A stretch of 64,000 nt of DNA from assembly GCF_932294415.1 (NCBI RefSeq), contig NC_065541.1, forward strand, positions 33,017,790 to 33,081,789, written 5' to 3'. The DNA comes from Quercus robur (Eukaryota > Streptophyta > Magnoliopsida > Fagales > Fagaceae). Below the pieces are notes generated by a model. It had not been told where the DNA came from and did no database searches. It saw nothing but the letters and a program-made list of their open reading frames with translations. Positions within the stretch are counted from its first letter, which is position 1, and the number at the start of each line of letters is the position of its first letter. Shown piece by piece: positions 11,489-22,585 of the stretch. A program made the position numbers and the translations under genes.

Positions 11489-14400
11489 CTACATATCATA
11501 ATCCATATCAAGATCAACATCAGGTATGTCATGCTCTTCATTTTGATTAACATCTCTTGAAGTTCCACCTTCAAGAACAACCTCAGTTTCAACATCACCC
11601 ATACAATAGTTAATAATATTGTCCTCAACATTGATAGAGACAACATCAACAATCACTTCTTGTTGGAATGCATCACTATTTTCTGTATTATCATTGGATT
11701 CTCCACCCCTGACTTCCAGGACATCAAACACTCCCATATGTTGAATGGATTACACAATTTTCCAAGATTAACCCAATTTAGTATCTTGAAGGTAGAAAAC
11801 TTGCCTCACTTGACTAGGAAGTATAAAAATGTCATTTTCATACTACCGACTTGTAACATCAATGTTTGTGCAGTGTGCATCAGTTCGTATTATTCTCCGT
11901 CGACCATTGGTACCAGTATTATGCCATTCATACTGAAACAAAAAAACTTTATGACTAAACACATACTCCAATTCCTAAATTTTGCACACATGACCATAGA
12001 AGTAATGCATTTCTCCCTTATGGTCCCCTTCAGTACATACACCACTGTTTTGGGTTACACGGCAATTGTCTAGGTCCCTTGTATGGAACTTTACACCATT
12101 GACCATATAAATTGTGTACTCTTTCACATGCAGCTTAGGACCATTTGCTATGACCATAATTGATTAGTAGCTTCTGGTGACTCATTAACTTTCAATCTAT
12201 TTATCTATAATGACATACAACAAGTGATATTAATTAGTAATAAGCAATGACGAAACTATTTAAATGTTTAATTTTTCTTAGTGTGTGATTAAATTTCAAA
12301 TATCTTACATGTTCTTTAAACCACTTGAGAAAATCTTGTCGTTGGATTTGAGTTATAACTTCTCTAGAAGGATTATGTAATGTGCTTTTGTGTTCACTGT
12401 TAAAAATAAGATGATATATTTTCAGCTAAGCATTGTAGATAATATTCAAAACTTGATTAAACAATACATGCATATGAAATAACATACTTTAAATAAAGCT
12501 CTAGCTCAGGACTATTGTACAACAAGTATCAATGAGCAGTATCAAGCAATGCACGAGACAAGTTGCCATCATTTCGCCTACCACCTGTAGGTCGGGCAGT
12601 TTGTGAAAAAACTATCAATCATTCGCTAAATTCACCAAAATCTTCATTTCTTTTTCTTCGATTATGCACAATTTCAATCCCATCAATATACAAAGACCGG
12701 TTGTTAATACATTCTTTGAGAATGTAAGCCTTTGCAATCGAACCTTCTGGTCGAGCTCAATTGGAAACGTATCTTTTCAATTTTCCAAGGTACCTATGAG
12801 GAAAAAAATTTTGGAGTATGTGATTTTATACCACATGGGAAAGATACAATTGATGAATGCATCAAATGATTTAATTACCTTTCAATTAGGTACATTCACC
12901 GATAGTATACTAAGCCTCCTAGAATTGCTTCACGAGGCAAGTAAATAGACCATAACATCAAAGAATACTGGAGGAAAGAACTTCTCAAACTTGCATAGTA
13001 TAAGAACTATACATTCTTCTAGTTTTTCCAATTCACTCCGCTTTAGAGTCCTTGAGCATAAGTCTTGGAAAAAACTACCCAACTCAAATAAGATAATACT
13101 AATGTCTTTATGTGCAAACCCTTACAACATAATTGGAAGAATTCATTGTAGTAGCACATGATAGTCGTGGCTTTTCAAACCAGATAATATACCATTTTTT
13201 GCATTCATTGACCTTGACTAATTTCAAAAAGTCATAGAAACCATCCCTTTCATTTGGGCTTAATGAAAAGAAAGCCCGAGACTTGTCATATGATCCATTA
13301 GGACGTTGTTTCAAATGCAACGTGTGACTAAAGTTCATATTTTGCAAGTCTATCCGTGCCTTGTCAATGCCCTTATTTTTCCCCTCAATGCCCAACAAAG
13401 TACCATAAATACTCTCACTAATGTTCTTCTCCACATGCATGACATCAATGTTATGCTTAAGCTTCTTATTTTTTCATTATGGAATCTTGTACAAAATACT
13501 TACCTTTGACCAATTTGGCTCCCCAATGAGTTGTCTCTTCTTGTTACTTGGATGTTTTCCTAAAATTATATTTGGCATTCTATCTATCTGCTCTTGTATT
13601 TTTCCCGGTTGTAACTCTAAAAATCTTTTCCATTTCTCCGATAAACCATTATGCAACCAACTATGTCTCCAATGATGTTCCATAAGCAAATAAGCTCGAT
13701 GGTTAATAAATCCAATTTTACTTTCCAAAACTTCTGAATATGGTTCATTGTTGCAAATGTAACAAGAATGATACCCCTTTGTCCCCCACCCAGACACGTT
13801 GCCAAATCCAGGATAGTCATGTATTGTCCACAACAAAGTTGCACGTATCTGAAAATACTCTTTACAATAAGCGTCATAAGTTACTACACCTTCTTCCCAC
13901 AACTTCTTCAACTCGTCAACTAATGGTTTCAATTAAATATCAATTTCATTTCTCGGTTGATGGAGACCAGGAATAAGTAAGGACAACATAAAATATAGCT
14001 CCTTCATAACCAACCAAAGTGGTAGGTTATAGGGGATAAGTATGACAGACCACATATTATAGTTGTTGTTCATATTCCCAAAAGGGTTAAATCCATCTGT
14101 AGCCAACCCCAACCTTACATTGTAAGGTTCGAGAGCAAAATTAGGATGTTGCAAATCAAACTCCTTCCACTTCTCACAATCAGCCGGATGCCTCATTATC
14201 TCATCGTCCACACGTTTGTCTATATAACATCTCATGTCCTTAGCTCTTTGGCCTAACATGTACAATCTCCTCAGTCTCGGTGTCAACGAAAAGTAATGCA
14301 ATACTTTATAAGAATTCTTCTTACCTTGGGCACATGTATCCTTGTACCTAGGCACCTCACACACCGGATATTTATCAAGATTTTCATTTTCTTTCCAAAA

Positions 14401-15010
14401 TAGTGCACAATCATTTTTACATGCATTTATATACTCGTATGACATGCCTAAGTCACGTAATATTTTCTTTGCTTCATAAGTTAACCTTGGAATCAAGTTA
14501 CTTTTCGGTAAAACATTTGTCAGTAATTTTAGCATCATATTAAGTCCCTTATTACTCAAGTTGGTCATTACATTTACATTCAACATCTCAATAACAAACT
14601 TTAAGATACTATAATCAGTGCAACTCGGATACAACTCACACTTTGCATCTTCCTCAAGTTTGTCAAAATTACGCACTTCCTCATCTTCGGTTGCATTTCT
14701 TGGTTCCCTTCTAATTCGGTCACCTACTAAGGCATCAATACCATCCATATGATCACCATCTGACATTTCATTATCATGAATGTTCTCGTTCAATACATAA
14801 GGTATTCCATGATTATACCAATTAATGTAAGATTGCATTATCCTACGATGAAGCAAATGGATACACATAGTGAATACATAGGCACAGAATATTACCACTT
14901 AAGTCCACAACCGCTCTTGCAAAATTAATAAATGCATTGATCCCTTCAATATATGGACGACTTAATCTGCCATCAGGTGTCTTACTCATTGTCATCCAAC
15001 TTTTATCCAT
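11489..15010 (-). pseudogene. CACTA transposase (tnp2 family with Transpos_assoc, DUF4218, DUF4216), broken
   Basis: On the minus strand the gene begins at the ATG at 15010 (MDKSWM, then SRPYIEGINAFINFA), the transposase-associated domain. After a frameshift near 14890 the frame 14898-13933 (321 codons) carries the tnp2 region, including YPSCTDYSILKFVIEML, GMSYEYINACKNDCALFW and FALEPYNVRLGLATDGFNPF. It continues in a second frame at 13932-13477 (GYHSCYICNNEPYS, then HHWRHSWLHNGLSEKWKRF) and a third at 13440-13108 (MHVEKNISESIYGTLL). Frames around 13100-12650 match DUF4218 piecewise (FDVMVYL, KLCIIE), and 12157-11975 is DUF4216 (VKEYTIYMVNGVKFHTRDLDNC). The acidic tail ends at 11489. The protein would catalyse excision and insertion, but at least four frame breaks make this copy inactive. 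Confidence 0.9.
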
Positions 15011-15129
15011 GTTTGACTACAATTGCAAGGTGAATACTACTTTAGTAAACTAAGGACAACTTATGCATAATGTATTTTAACATCTAAGTCTATAAGCTAT
15101 TTAAATAAAGTTTTATCTCATTCATAAAT

Positions 15130-16070
15130 GCATAAGTCTATATTAATACTTAAAAAAATATACATTGCACACTCAAACACTCCCAATATGAATATAAACC
15201 ACCTTAAAACACCATGCAAGCCACCCGCTTGCTCCAACACAACAACCCATCACAAAACCAATCACAAACATCACAAGTATAGAGTGTTTACAAGTATTGA
15301 TATCTATTAAAGTAATATTTATCACATTTAATTAACAAGTTCCATTCACATTTGCATGAAACTAAAAACACTCCCAATATGGATTTAAACCACCTTTTAA
15401 CACCATGCAAGCCACTCGTTTGCTCCAATACAACAACCCATCACAAAACCAATCACAAACATCACAAGTATAGAGTGTTTACAAGTATTGAAATCAATTA
15501 AAGTACTATTTATCACATCTAATCAAAAAGGTCAATTCACATTTGCAAGAAATTAAAAACACTCTCAATATGAATTTAATTCACCTTATAACATCATGCA
15601 AGCCACCTGCTTGCTCCAACACAACAACCCATCACAAAACCAATCATAAACATCACAAGTATAGAGTGTTTACAAGTATTGAAATCAATTAAAGTATTGA
15701 AATCAATTAAAGTATTATTCATCACATCTAATCAACAAGGTTTATTCACATTTGCAAAAAACTAAAGACACTCTCAATATGAATTTAAACCACCTTATAA
15801 CACCATGTAAGCCACCCGCTTGCTCCAACACAATCCACCACAAAACCAATCACAAATATCACAAGTATAGAGTGTTTACAAGTATTGAAATCAATTAAAG
15901 TATTATTCATCACATCTAATCAACAAGGTCCATTCACATTTGCAAGAAATTAAAAACACTTCCAATATGAATTTAAACCACCTTATAACATCATGCAAGC
16001 CACCCGCTTGCTCCAACACAATAACCTACCACAAAACCGATCACAAACATCACAAGTATAGAGTTTTATA
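15130..16070. repeat. ~190-bp tandem repeat inside CACTA-1, five units
   Basis: The string CAATATGAATTTAAACCACC (or close variants) recurs at about 15182, 15373, 15566, 15774 and 15963, spaced 191, 193, 208 and 189 bp. The 208-bp unit is longer because it contains an extra direct copy of an 18-bp string (AAAGTATTGAAATCAATT, around 15680-15712). Units share ACACAACAACCCATCACAAA and ATCACAAGTATAGAGTGTTT. The array sits just upstream of the tnp2 start (the gene reads leftward from 15010). Confidence 0.9.
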
Positions 16071-17835
16071 GATATTTAAACAAAGTTTATTTACTATGAT
16101 CAAGCTAAGCGTACAAGTCTAATTTGTTGGCTAAGCTTTGGTCTTTGACTTTCACAGATCTAAGCCTCTTTCTATTCCCCCATAACAACCCAAACAATCA
16201 CTAACCTGGTCATCACATTCAACCAAAAACCATGTCACCAATACTAAAAAAAAAAAAAAAACCCTCAGATTATGTCACCAATTGGCATTCATCAAAAGCC
16301 TTTACAAACTATATGCAAAGAAAATTCAATTGATGGGTCTTCTATTCACCAAACCCATATAGCCAACAATACTAATAATATCAACAAAGTGCACAAAGAG
16401 ATAAACTCCAAAAACAATTCAATTATGTCACCATGTCCATTCCTAAAGTATTAAGCATTAAGCATTAATTTGACTTACAAAAGGTTCCTATTAGAAAGGC
16501 ATTTCTTGTAAAATGAAAAAAAAGAAGAAAGCATTCAGTACAATACCAAAAACAGAAACTCAACCTTTGTTTTAAACCAAGTAGCCATATAATGAGTAAC
16601 TGGTATTTCTTTTCTTGGGAGCAACCAACCAGAGCATATATAAGGCAAAATTTCATCTCTCTCTTTTCCTTTCCAGCATTTAATTGATCAAACAATTGGT
16701 GAGCACAAAAAAATTAAGTTAATTAAAAATTAAGTCAATTAAAAATTAAAGTTATCTTTTTTTTTTTTAGAATCGTAACAAAAGTCATAAAAATTCAATC
16801 TTCTCTTTTCTTATCCTATCTTTTCTACATTTTTCTTAGCCACCAACAATAACCAAAAGCAAAAATTCACAAAAATATACTAACTCACAAGAATATGTTC
16901 TGAAACCAGAAACAGAAATAACATGAACCTAAAATTCACATCCAAATCCCATCATATCAGTCAAATTCCACAACCATAATCATTAAAAAAAAAAACCCAG
17001 TACTCTACACCAACAGCTTGTGCCTATACTTCAACCGTTGAACTTCATAATCAAACAAATTCACAAACCAACAATCCTAAACTAGATTTACATGACACCA
17101 TGAAGCAAAATAAGCAAAAGGGTATATTTAAAGAAAAGTAGATAATTAGATCAAAAAAAAAAAAAAATTCACCAATCACATGAAGAAGAAACTGACCCAA
17201 AAATATTTTGAGGTCCAAAGTCAAAGCAAAGGTGGAGTGGAGGCCCAGAAGTGATGGTGCAATGGAGGCCCAGAGGTGACAAGGCTCTAGAGCATTTGAA
17301 AGCCCTTCGTCAGCGCGGATCCCGCCGATCAGAGTCCGATGCACTGGTGGCCTTTATAGACAACGATGGTAAGAGGAGGCTTTTCTTGTCGACGACGATG
17401 GCGAGAGGAGGCTTTTATTGTCGATGACGATGGCCTCGACTACGGTGATGACGACGACGGCCTCAGCTACGATGACGACGACGACGACTTCCCTTTATCG
17501 TCTAGTGAGTTTAAGGGTGGATTGCTGGTGGGTCGGACGGGAGGTGATGTAGACAAAGGAAGCCCCAAACAACAGCACTACCTTCGCCTTCTCCTGGTCC
17601 CACGGCGACAACGTCAAGAGAGTAGTTGCCGCCCTAAACGTCGCTGACATGGCAGCAGGTACCGCCCTTGATTGTGAAATTGAAAAGCCGAAGAAGAGGA
17701 GCAGAATGGTAGTGAAGGTCGAGGAGAGTGTGGGATTTGATTCGCCATGGGAAGGCTGACGATGGTAGTGAGGAGTGGGCTTTGAGAGAAGGAAGAGGAA
17801 ATCTGAGCAGTGAAGTGAAAGAAAAAGGGCATATT
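16071..17835. other. Transposase upstream region of CACTA-1, no confident gene
   Basis: AT-rich DNA up to about 17200 is followed by a GC-rich block at 17220-17830 with many GACGACGA triplets. The + strand frame at 17366-17647 encodes an Asp-rich peptide, but nothing recognisable. In position it should be the promoter and untranslated leader of the minus-strand tnp2 gene. I infer no protein. Confidence 0.45.
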
Positions 17836-17839
17836 TATA

Positions 17840-18310
17840 TTCGGGTCTTTAGTGATGAAATATTTCCGTCGCTAATGCCTACTTTTCGTCACAACAGGTA
17901 TTAGGTTTTTTTTGTTTTTAGTGACGAAGGTAAATTTCGTCACTAAAGAACCCATATTTTGTTAAGATTTTTAGTGACAAAATTTATATTTCGTCGCTAT
18001 AGCATACTTGTAGTAACGAATTGTGATTTCGTCGCTTAAACAATGGAATGAAAAACCACGATTATTTTTCGTCGCTACTTCTTCCTTATAGCGACGAAAG
18101 GATTTTCGTCACTAATACTATCCACAGCATTACCTACAGTGACGAAATATTTCGTCCCTAAAGATTAATTATGTTCGCTAAAGATTAATTTTGTCGCTAA
18201 ATGTTATAATTTTTTTTTTCATTATTAGTGACGAAATTCATATTTTGTTGCTAAAGCTATACTTTTAGCAACGAAAAACATTTCCTCACTAATTTTCGTT
18301 GCTGAAAATA
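17840..18310. repeat. Right subterminal repeats of CACTA-1
   Basis: About twenty copies of the same GTGACGAAA / TTTCGTCGCTAA motif seen at the left end, in both orientations. The array ends immediately before the terminal inverted repeat. Sharing the motif with the left end confirms that the two ends belong to one element. Confidence 0.88.
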
Positions 18311-18706
18311 CATTTTGTAGTAGTGACTTCTTAAAGGTTTACATTTTTTTTTTGAAAGATCTGGAAGACTTAGAAATTTGGAAAGCCCTGAAGGTTTGAG
18401 AGTTTGGGAAGTCTGGAGAGCTCGAAGATTTGTAAAGTGGGGAAAATGATTCCCCCAGGCGCCTTATATAGGGGGCGGAATTGGGTGGGAGTTATCCTGC
18501 CCAAACTTTGAGGAGAAATGCTAGCCATAGGATCTCCATCTCACCATAAGATGTGGGGAACAAAGCGCCGCCTAGAGTATTTAATGAGATGTTGCAGACT
18601 CCGAAACGCTAGAACAGTTGCGGGACATGCAAAGTGACGCTTTCACGTGTGGAAATCAAAGAAACGTGCGAAATTAGTATTCCAAAGTTGAAACCCCATT
18701 TTTCTC

Positions 18707-19727
18707 TGATAGGCCAAGAATGTATTGACCCATTGTGATGAATTAATTGATTAATTAGCTAAGTTTATTAATTAATCAAATTAACATGCAAAATGCATGG
18801 CAGTACAAACAAATCACCAATTAAACTAAATATGCAGCGGGAATTAAATTGACACGGTGATTTGTTTACGAATGGGGAAAACCTACATGGCAAAAACCTC
18901 ACCGGGTAATTTTAAGGTCACCACTCCCGAGAATCCACTATTATCAAAACAAACAGTTAGAAGTAAAGGAATTTCAGTACCTTATACCAACCTACAGTTG
19001 AACCTTTACCCCAATACCCAATTGGACTTGTTCTGTAGTGACAGTCTCTCATTTTCAATGTATGGCTCCTAGCACATGACTAACCAATTGTGCGGATCCC
19101 AGTACACGACTTAATCACCAACTTGAGAAGAATATTAGTTGCAAAGTTCTTCAGTTCATCACACGATGAAGATCAAGAAGTTCCTTGATCACAAAATCCT
19201 ATGGTGTACAAACACAGCAGTTTCTTCAAGAGAAAGATGAACTAGGGCAAATTCTGTCTTCGGTCACAATTTGCATAAACAAAACTTTGCTTCACACTTG
19301 TGCAACTTTGCATAACCTTTGACGGCTCTTAAAATAATCCTTATATATGTTTAGGATTGTGAAAAAAGAAAGCCCAAACATATACCCACGGATTTGATGA
19401 AAATCAGCTTTGAAAAACTGAGTTTCATAAATCTCGATAGATAGCCATCTATCAAGCTAGCTATCGAGCCACGGACTTCAGCAGCTTTTAAACCTCGATA
19501 GATGCTAGCTGTTGAGCTAGTTGTCGAGTTTTAAAATCCAACACTTTATTACTTGATTCTTGAACATTGCATGGCTTTAACACTTGAACTTGAAACCTTA
19601 TTTCTTGAAACATTAAACACGTCCTAGATCTACCCAATTACAAGTAAAGTGCGTTTTGTCAAAGGATTAGCCAATTACATAAAATGTTAACATATGTTCC
19701 TAACATCAAATCACATATGTCCTAACA
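18707..19727 (-). mobile_element. Solo LTR (1021 bp) nested in the gypsy element
   Basis: The sequence begins TGATAGGCC and ends GTCCTAACA. It is flanked by the identical 5-bp repeat TTCTC at 18702-18706 and 19728-19732. Read on the minus strand it starts TGTTAGGACATATGTG, an LTR start I recognise from Fagaceae-type repeats. No internal region or partner LTR lies next to it, so it is a solo LTR left by LTR-LTR recombination. It contains paired CGATAGATxxCTATCxAG-like strings around 19433-19525. Confidence 0.92.
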
Positions 19728-19771
19728 TTCTCCTCAGATAAGAGGAAAAAACCAAAGTTTTGAGAGGCTAT

Positions 19772-20481
19772 TGTGGGGCACAAGAATTTAAATAAGGTAC
19801 CTATGCCATGTGTCATATCCATGGTCGACGAGTCCATTATTGTGCCAAGGAGGCCATACGCTCAGATAGTAAGGCCACGTCAGTGGCACATTGCCAAAGG
19901 AGGTCCTACTGTTGACAAAAAGTTTCAAAGAGGGGGTTAGCCCTGACATGACTGAAGGGATGGTAGCTGCCCCTACATTTGATGCATCCCACCAAATCTC
20001 CTGGTTGCATTTATGTGGAGAAGACCCCTGAACGGTGCTACCTTGGCCGCCGTAACTCACAAGAGGTTTAGGAAGGTATCTGATGGGATAAGCACTTAAG
20101 TGGTGGACTGGACGATCAACAAATGGAAGGCCAAAATCGCTTGAAGGGATCTATATAATGTGAGAGATCCTTTAAGGAAGGGGGGTAGAAAATCTGTAGA
20201 GAAAACACTGTAGTATTAAGAGTAGCAACTGTAATCAAATCTAAGAGAAATATATTCAAGAACTACTGTCCTCGGACATTGCTGAGGAAGAATTTCTGTG
20301 CACCACATTTGTCTATTCATTGTTTTTCCTTACTTTCTTACCATATCTAGCCCATTGAGGGTGTTGTCCACTTCATTGAAGCCTAGCTTTTTAGCTAACT
20401 CTCTACAAATTTATTGTATTGGGCTCTTTGAGCCTTAATCCATTCATCTTTTGGACTTAAGAACCAAAGCCCACCCCTACA
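19772..20481 (+). repeat. 3' LTR of the TAT-like gypsy element
   Basis: It starts TGTGGGGCACAAG just after a purine-rich tract (AGAGGAAAAAACC at 19741) and ends CCCACCCCTACA. A TATA-like box (TCTATATAATG near 20150) precedes the expected R/U5 part. The 710-bp length fits an LTR. No second copy is visible because the 5' LTR lies outside the window, so the boundaries are inferred from TG...CA and the polypurine context. Confidence 0.72.
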
Positions 20482-21398
20482 AAAACATAATAGAATATTT
20501 TTTCAAAATTGATATTGATTAAATCCTATTTGAGCATATTATGGGCAATTTGGTAAGAGTATTTAAATATATTTTTTTGTTTTGTAATCTATAAAATGGT
20601 GGGTCCCACACTTGAATTTATTTTTTGGCTAATATTTTCAAAAAACTGTATTCTATTTTCTTGATTTAAAACAGGATTTTGAAAACGACTAAAGGAGTGT
20701 TTTCATGATATAGAAAATGTTTTTAATAACATAGTTGTAAATAAATTGAAAATAGTGGACCCTACATATTTGTCTAAACTCTTTTATCTCTTAAATTAAG
20801 GAGTTTATTTTTATTACAAAAAGAATTCTCACACTTCAAATTTGAAATTTATCATTTAAAAAAAAAACATGAGAGTTCTATTCCCTTATTATTATCTACA
20901 AAAAAAAGTAATCTACAAATTCTACACGTTACTTTTTGTAATATTTTTTTTAAATCTCAAAAATAGAAATGGTCTCCCAAACAATTATTTTTGTTTTTAG
21001 TATTTTGAAAATTGTTCTTAAAAGTAAGAGCCAAACACATAAATTATAAAAATTATTATCTAAAAACTAGTTTCAAGTTCAATTTTTTGAAAATTGTTTT
21101 TATACTATTTAAAAAAAAAAAAACAAAAATCCTCCTACTAATCAGACCCTTAGCCATATTATCAATTGAAAATAAAATGTTAGCAGAACTTAAACACAAA
21201 AACTTAATTAATAATTTGCATCTACAAAGGTAAGAAATATATATTTTAAGTAAAGAAAAAAAAAGATATTAAAAGTTAAATAAATATGAGTTAATTAATA
21301 TTTAAATAATAAAAAATGTCATATTAAAGTTGTTGTCTTAGGCCACCAAATACATTGAGCTAGCCATCTAAGGGCACCTTCACACACACACACACACA
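20482..21398. other. AT-rich intergenic DNA, no gene
   Basis: No coding pattern. The stretch holds long A and T runs and a (CA)n tract at 21381-21398. A 73-codon + frame at 21012-21233 is Lys/Asn/Phe-rich, as expected by chance in AT-rich DNA. Confidence 0.6.
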
Positions 21399-21800
21399 TA
21401 TGAGTTGGGTTCAAGTTACACTTTGTGTAACTCTAAGTAATATTACACCAATCAATAATTTGTTATAAAAATTATATTTTGAAAATCCCACCGTAGAATT
21501 ACATATTCTATATGTTCTTAACATTTTGCCAATTTTTATGTCAATTGGATGTTATTTACCATTCAATCCATAAACTCATATTTTATGCATTATTTTAAAC
21601 TACGAAAACTTGAATTTAAACAATTGATTGATGACATGGTTATTAATCTTTAATTACTTTGAAATTTTGTAAGCATGGAGAATATACGAAGATAATGTAA
21701 TCTAATGGTGAATTTATCAAAATCTCATCCAATTAAAAAATATTGAGTGGTGTAACATTACTTAGAGTTACACCAAGTGTAATTAGAACTCAACCCTATA
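21399..21800. mobile_element. MITE-like element with ~50-bp terminal inverted repeats
   Basis: The left end has GAGTTGGGTTCAAGTTACAC and GTGTAACTCTAAGTAAT (21402-21440). The right end is its inverted copy, ATTACTTAGAGTTACACC and AATTAGAACTCAACCC (about 21752-21796). It spans about 400 bp with no coding capacity. The inverted symmetry runs on into (CA)n on the left and (TG)n on the right, so exact ends and target duplication are ambiguous and the superfamily is undetermined. Confidence 0.8.
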
Positions 21801-21809
21801 TGTGTGTGT

Positions 21810-22585
21810 GGGCAAAACTTAGATATAATATCTTATGTCTCGTACCTTAGGTTCCCCCTTTTAAAATCCTGACACGTGGTTATTTAACCAAATTCCTAAA
21901 TGGTGTTAATTTAAAACAGTTTCATTGCGTGAGAAACCCTTCTCTCGCAACCCCCTTCTTCACGTGAGGAACCTTTCTCTTCAACCCTCTTCTTCGCTCT
22001 TTGCTAGAATTATACTGCACCTTCCCACCACCCAATACACCCATTAAAACCTCATCAACATTACACTATCATCATTACTAAAATCAACAATGCTAATTAA
22101 AGACCAAATAACACCATAATCGATTTCGCGAAACAAGTGGAGCGCTTTGGATTTGATTTGGGACGAGAGGGAGTCGATTTTGCAAAAGGGACATGGAGAG
22201 CAATGGATTTCAGATTTCCTAAGAAAGGGAAGGAGAAGATGAAGACAGAGGGAATGAGTGTTGTGGAGGTGTTGGATTTGGAGGTTTTGCAAAGCCTAGG
22301 TTTAGGGTCTAAGTTTGATTCAGATTTTTAGTGTGTGTTTTGCGGAGGTGTTGGATTTGGAGGTTCTGCAAAGATTTTTGCCATTATAGAATTGAAAGAA
22401 ACTTTTTTTTTTAATCTCTATTCTCTAGCAAATGAAAGAGAGATTGAGTTTTATTTTCTCACCAAGAAAGATAAATGTTTTTAAATTAACACCGTTTAGG
22501 AATTTGGTTAAGTTGCCACATGTCATAATTTTAAGAGAGGAACTTAAGATACAAGACATAAGGTATTGTATCTAAGTTTTGCCCA
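21810..22585. mobile_element. Element with ~105-bp terminal inverted repeats
   Basis: The left end GGGCAAAACTTAGATA at 21810 and the right end TATCTAAGTTTTGCCC ending at 22585 are inverted copies. Similarity continues inward for about 105 bp, to AAATGGTGTTAATTTAAA on the left and TTTAAATTAACACCG on the right, at roughly 80-85 percent by eye. Long inverted repeats suggest a Mutator-like or foldback element. No clear 9-bp target duplication is visible: the flanks are TG-rich and TA-rich microsatellite. Confidence 0.8.
22137..22331 (+). other. Short open frame inside the long-TIR element, unidentified
   Basis: A 64-codon frame (starting MERFGFDLGREGVDF, charged, ending KFDSDF) lies between the two inverted repeats. 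The sequence there is less AT-rich than its surroundings and resembles coding DNA. The opposite strand at 22292-22044 also has an 82-codon frame with CSPCPFCKI. I do not recognise either. It could be a captured gene fragment or chance. Confidence 0.3.

Larger units (their letters stand above)
7969..18325 (-). mobile_element. CACTA (En/Spm) DNA transposon, 10.4 kb, complete ends
   Basis: The left end CACTACAACAAAATG at 7969 is mirrored by CATTTTGTAGTAGTG ending at 18325; the perfect inverted match continues inward through TATTTTCAG with one indel. The 3-bp direct repeat ACT flanks both ends (7966-7968 and 18326-18328), the size expected of CACTA insertion. Dense short repeats (GCGACGAAA / TTTCGTCACTAA) fill both subterminal regions. 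Two transposon genes, tnp2-type and Transposase_24-type, lie inside on the minus strand, both with frameshifts. The element inserted into the 3' part of the gypsy element. Confidence 0.95.
1..20481 (+). mobile_element. Ty3/gypsy (TAT-like) LTR retrotransposon, 5'-incomplete, decayed, with two nested insertions
   Basis: The element is read from a + strand pol remnant (protease, RT, RNase H, integrase in gypsy order) ending at 3911, then an 81-bp tandem array, an antisense frame at 5170-7829, and a 3' LTR at 19772-20481. The layout of pol, tandem repeats, antisense frame and LTR is what is known for TAT-lineage elements (Grande, Retand, Ogre relatives); the lineage call is inference. The 5' LTR and most of gag lie left of the window, so the element's own target duplication cannot be tested. 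A CACTA element (7969-18325) and a solo LTR (18707-19727) sit inside it, each with its own target duplication. Multiple stops and frameshifts make it non-autonomous. Confidence 0.85.

Noticed and set aside
17366..17647. Asp-rich 93-codon frame near the CACTA-1 right end
   Set aside because: It is low complexity (GAC repeats), lies in the transposon leader opposite to the transposase and matches no family.
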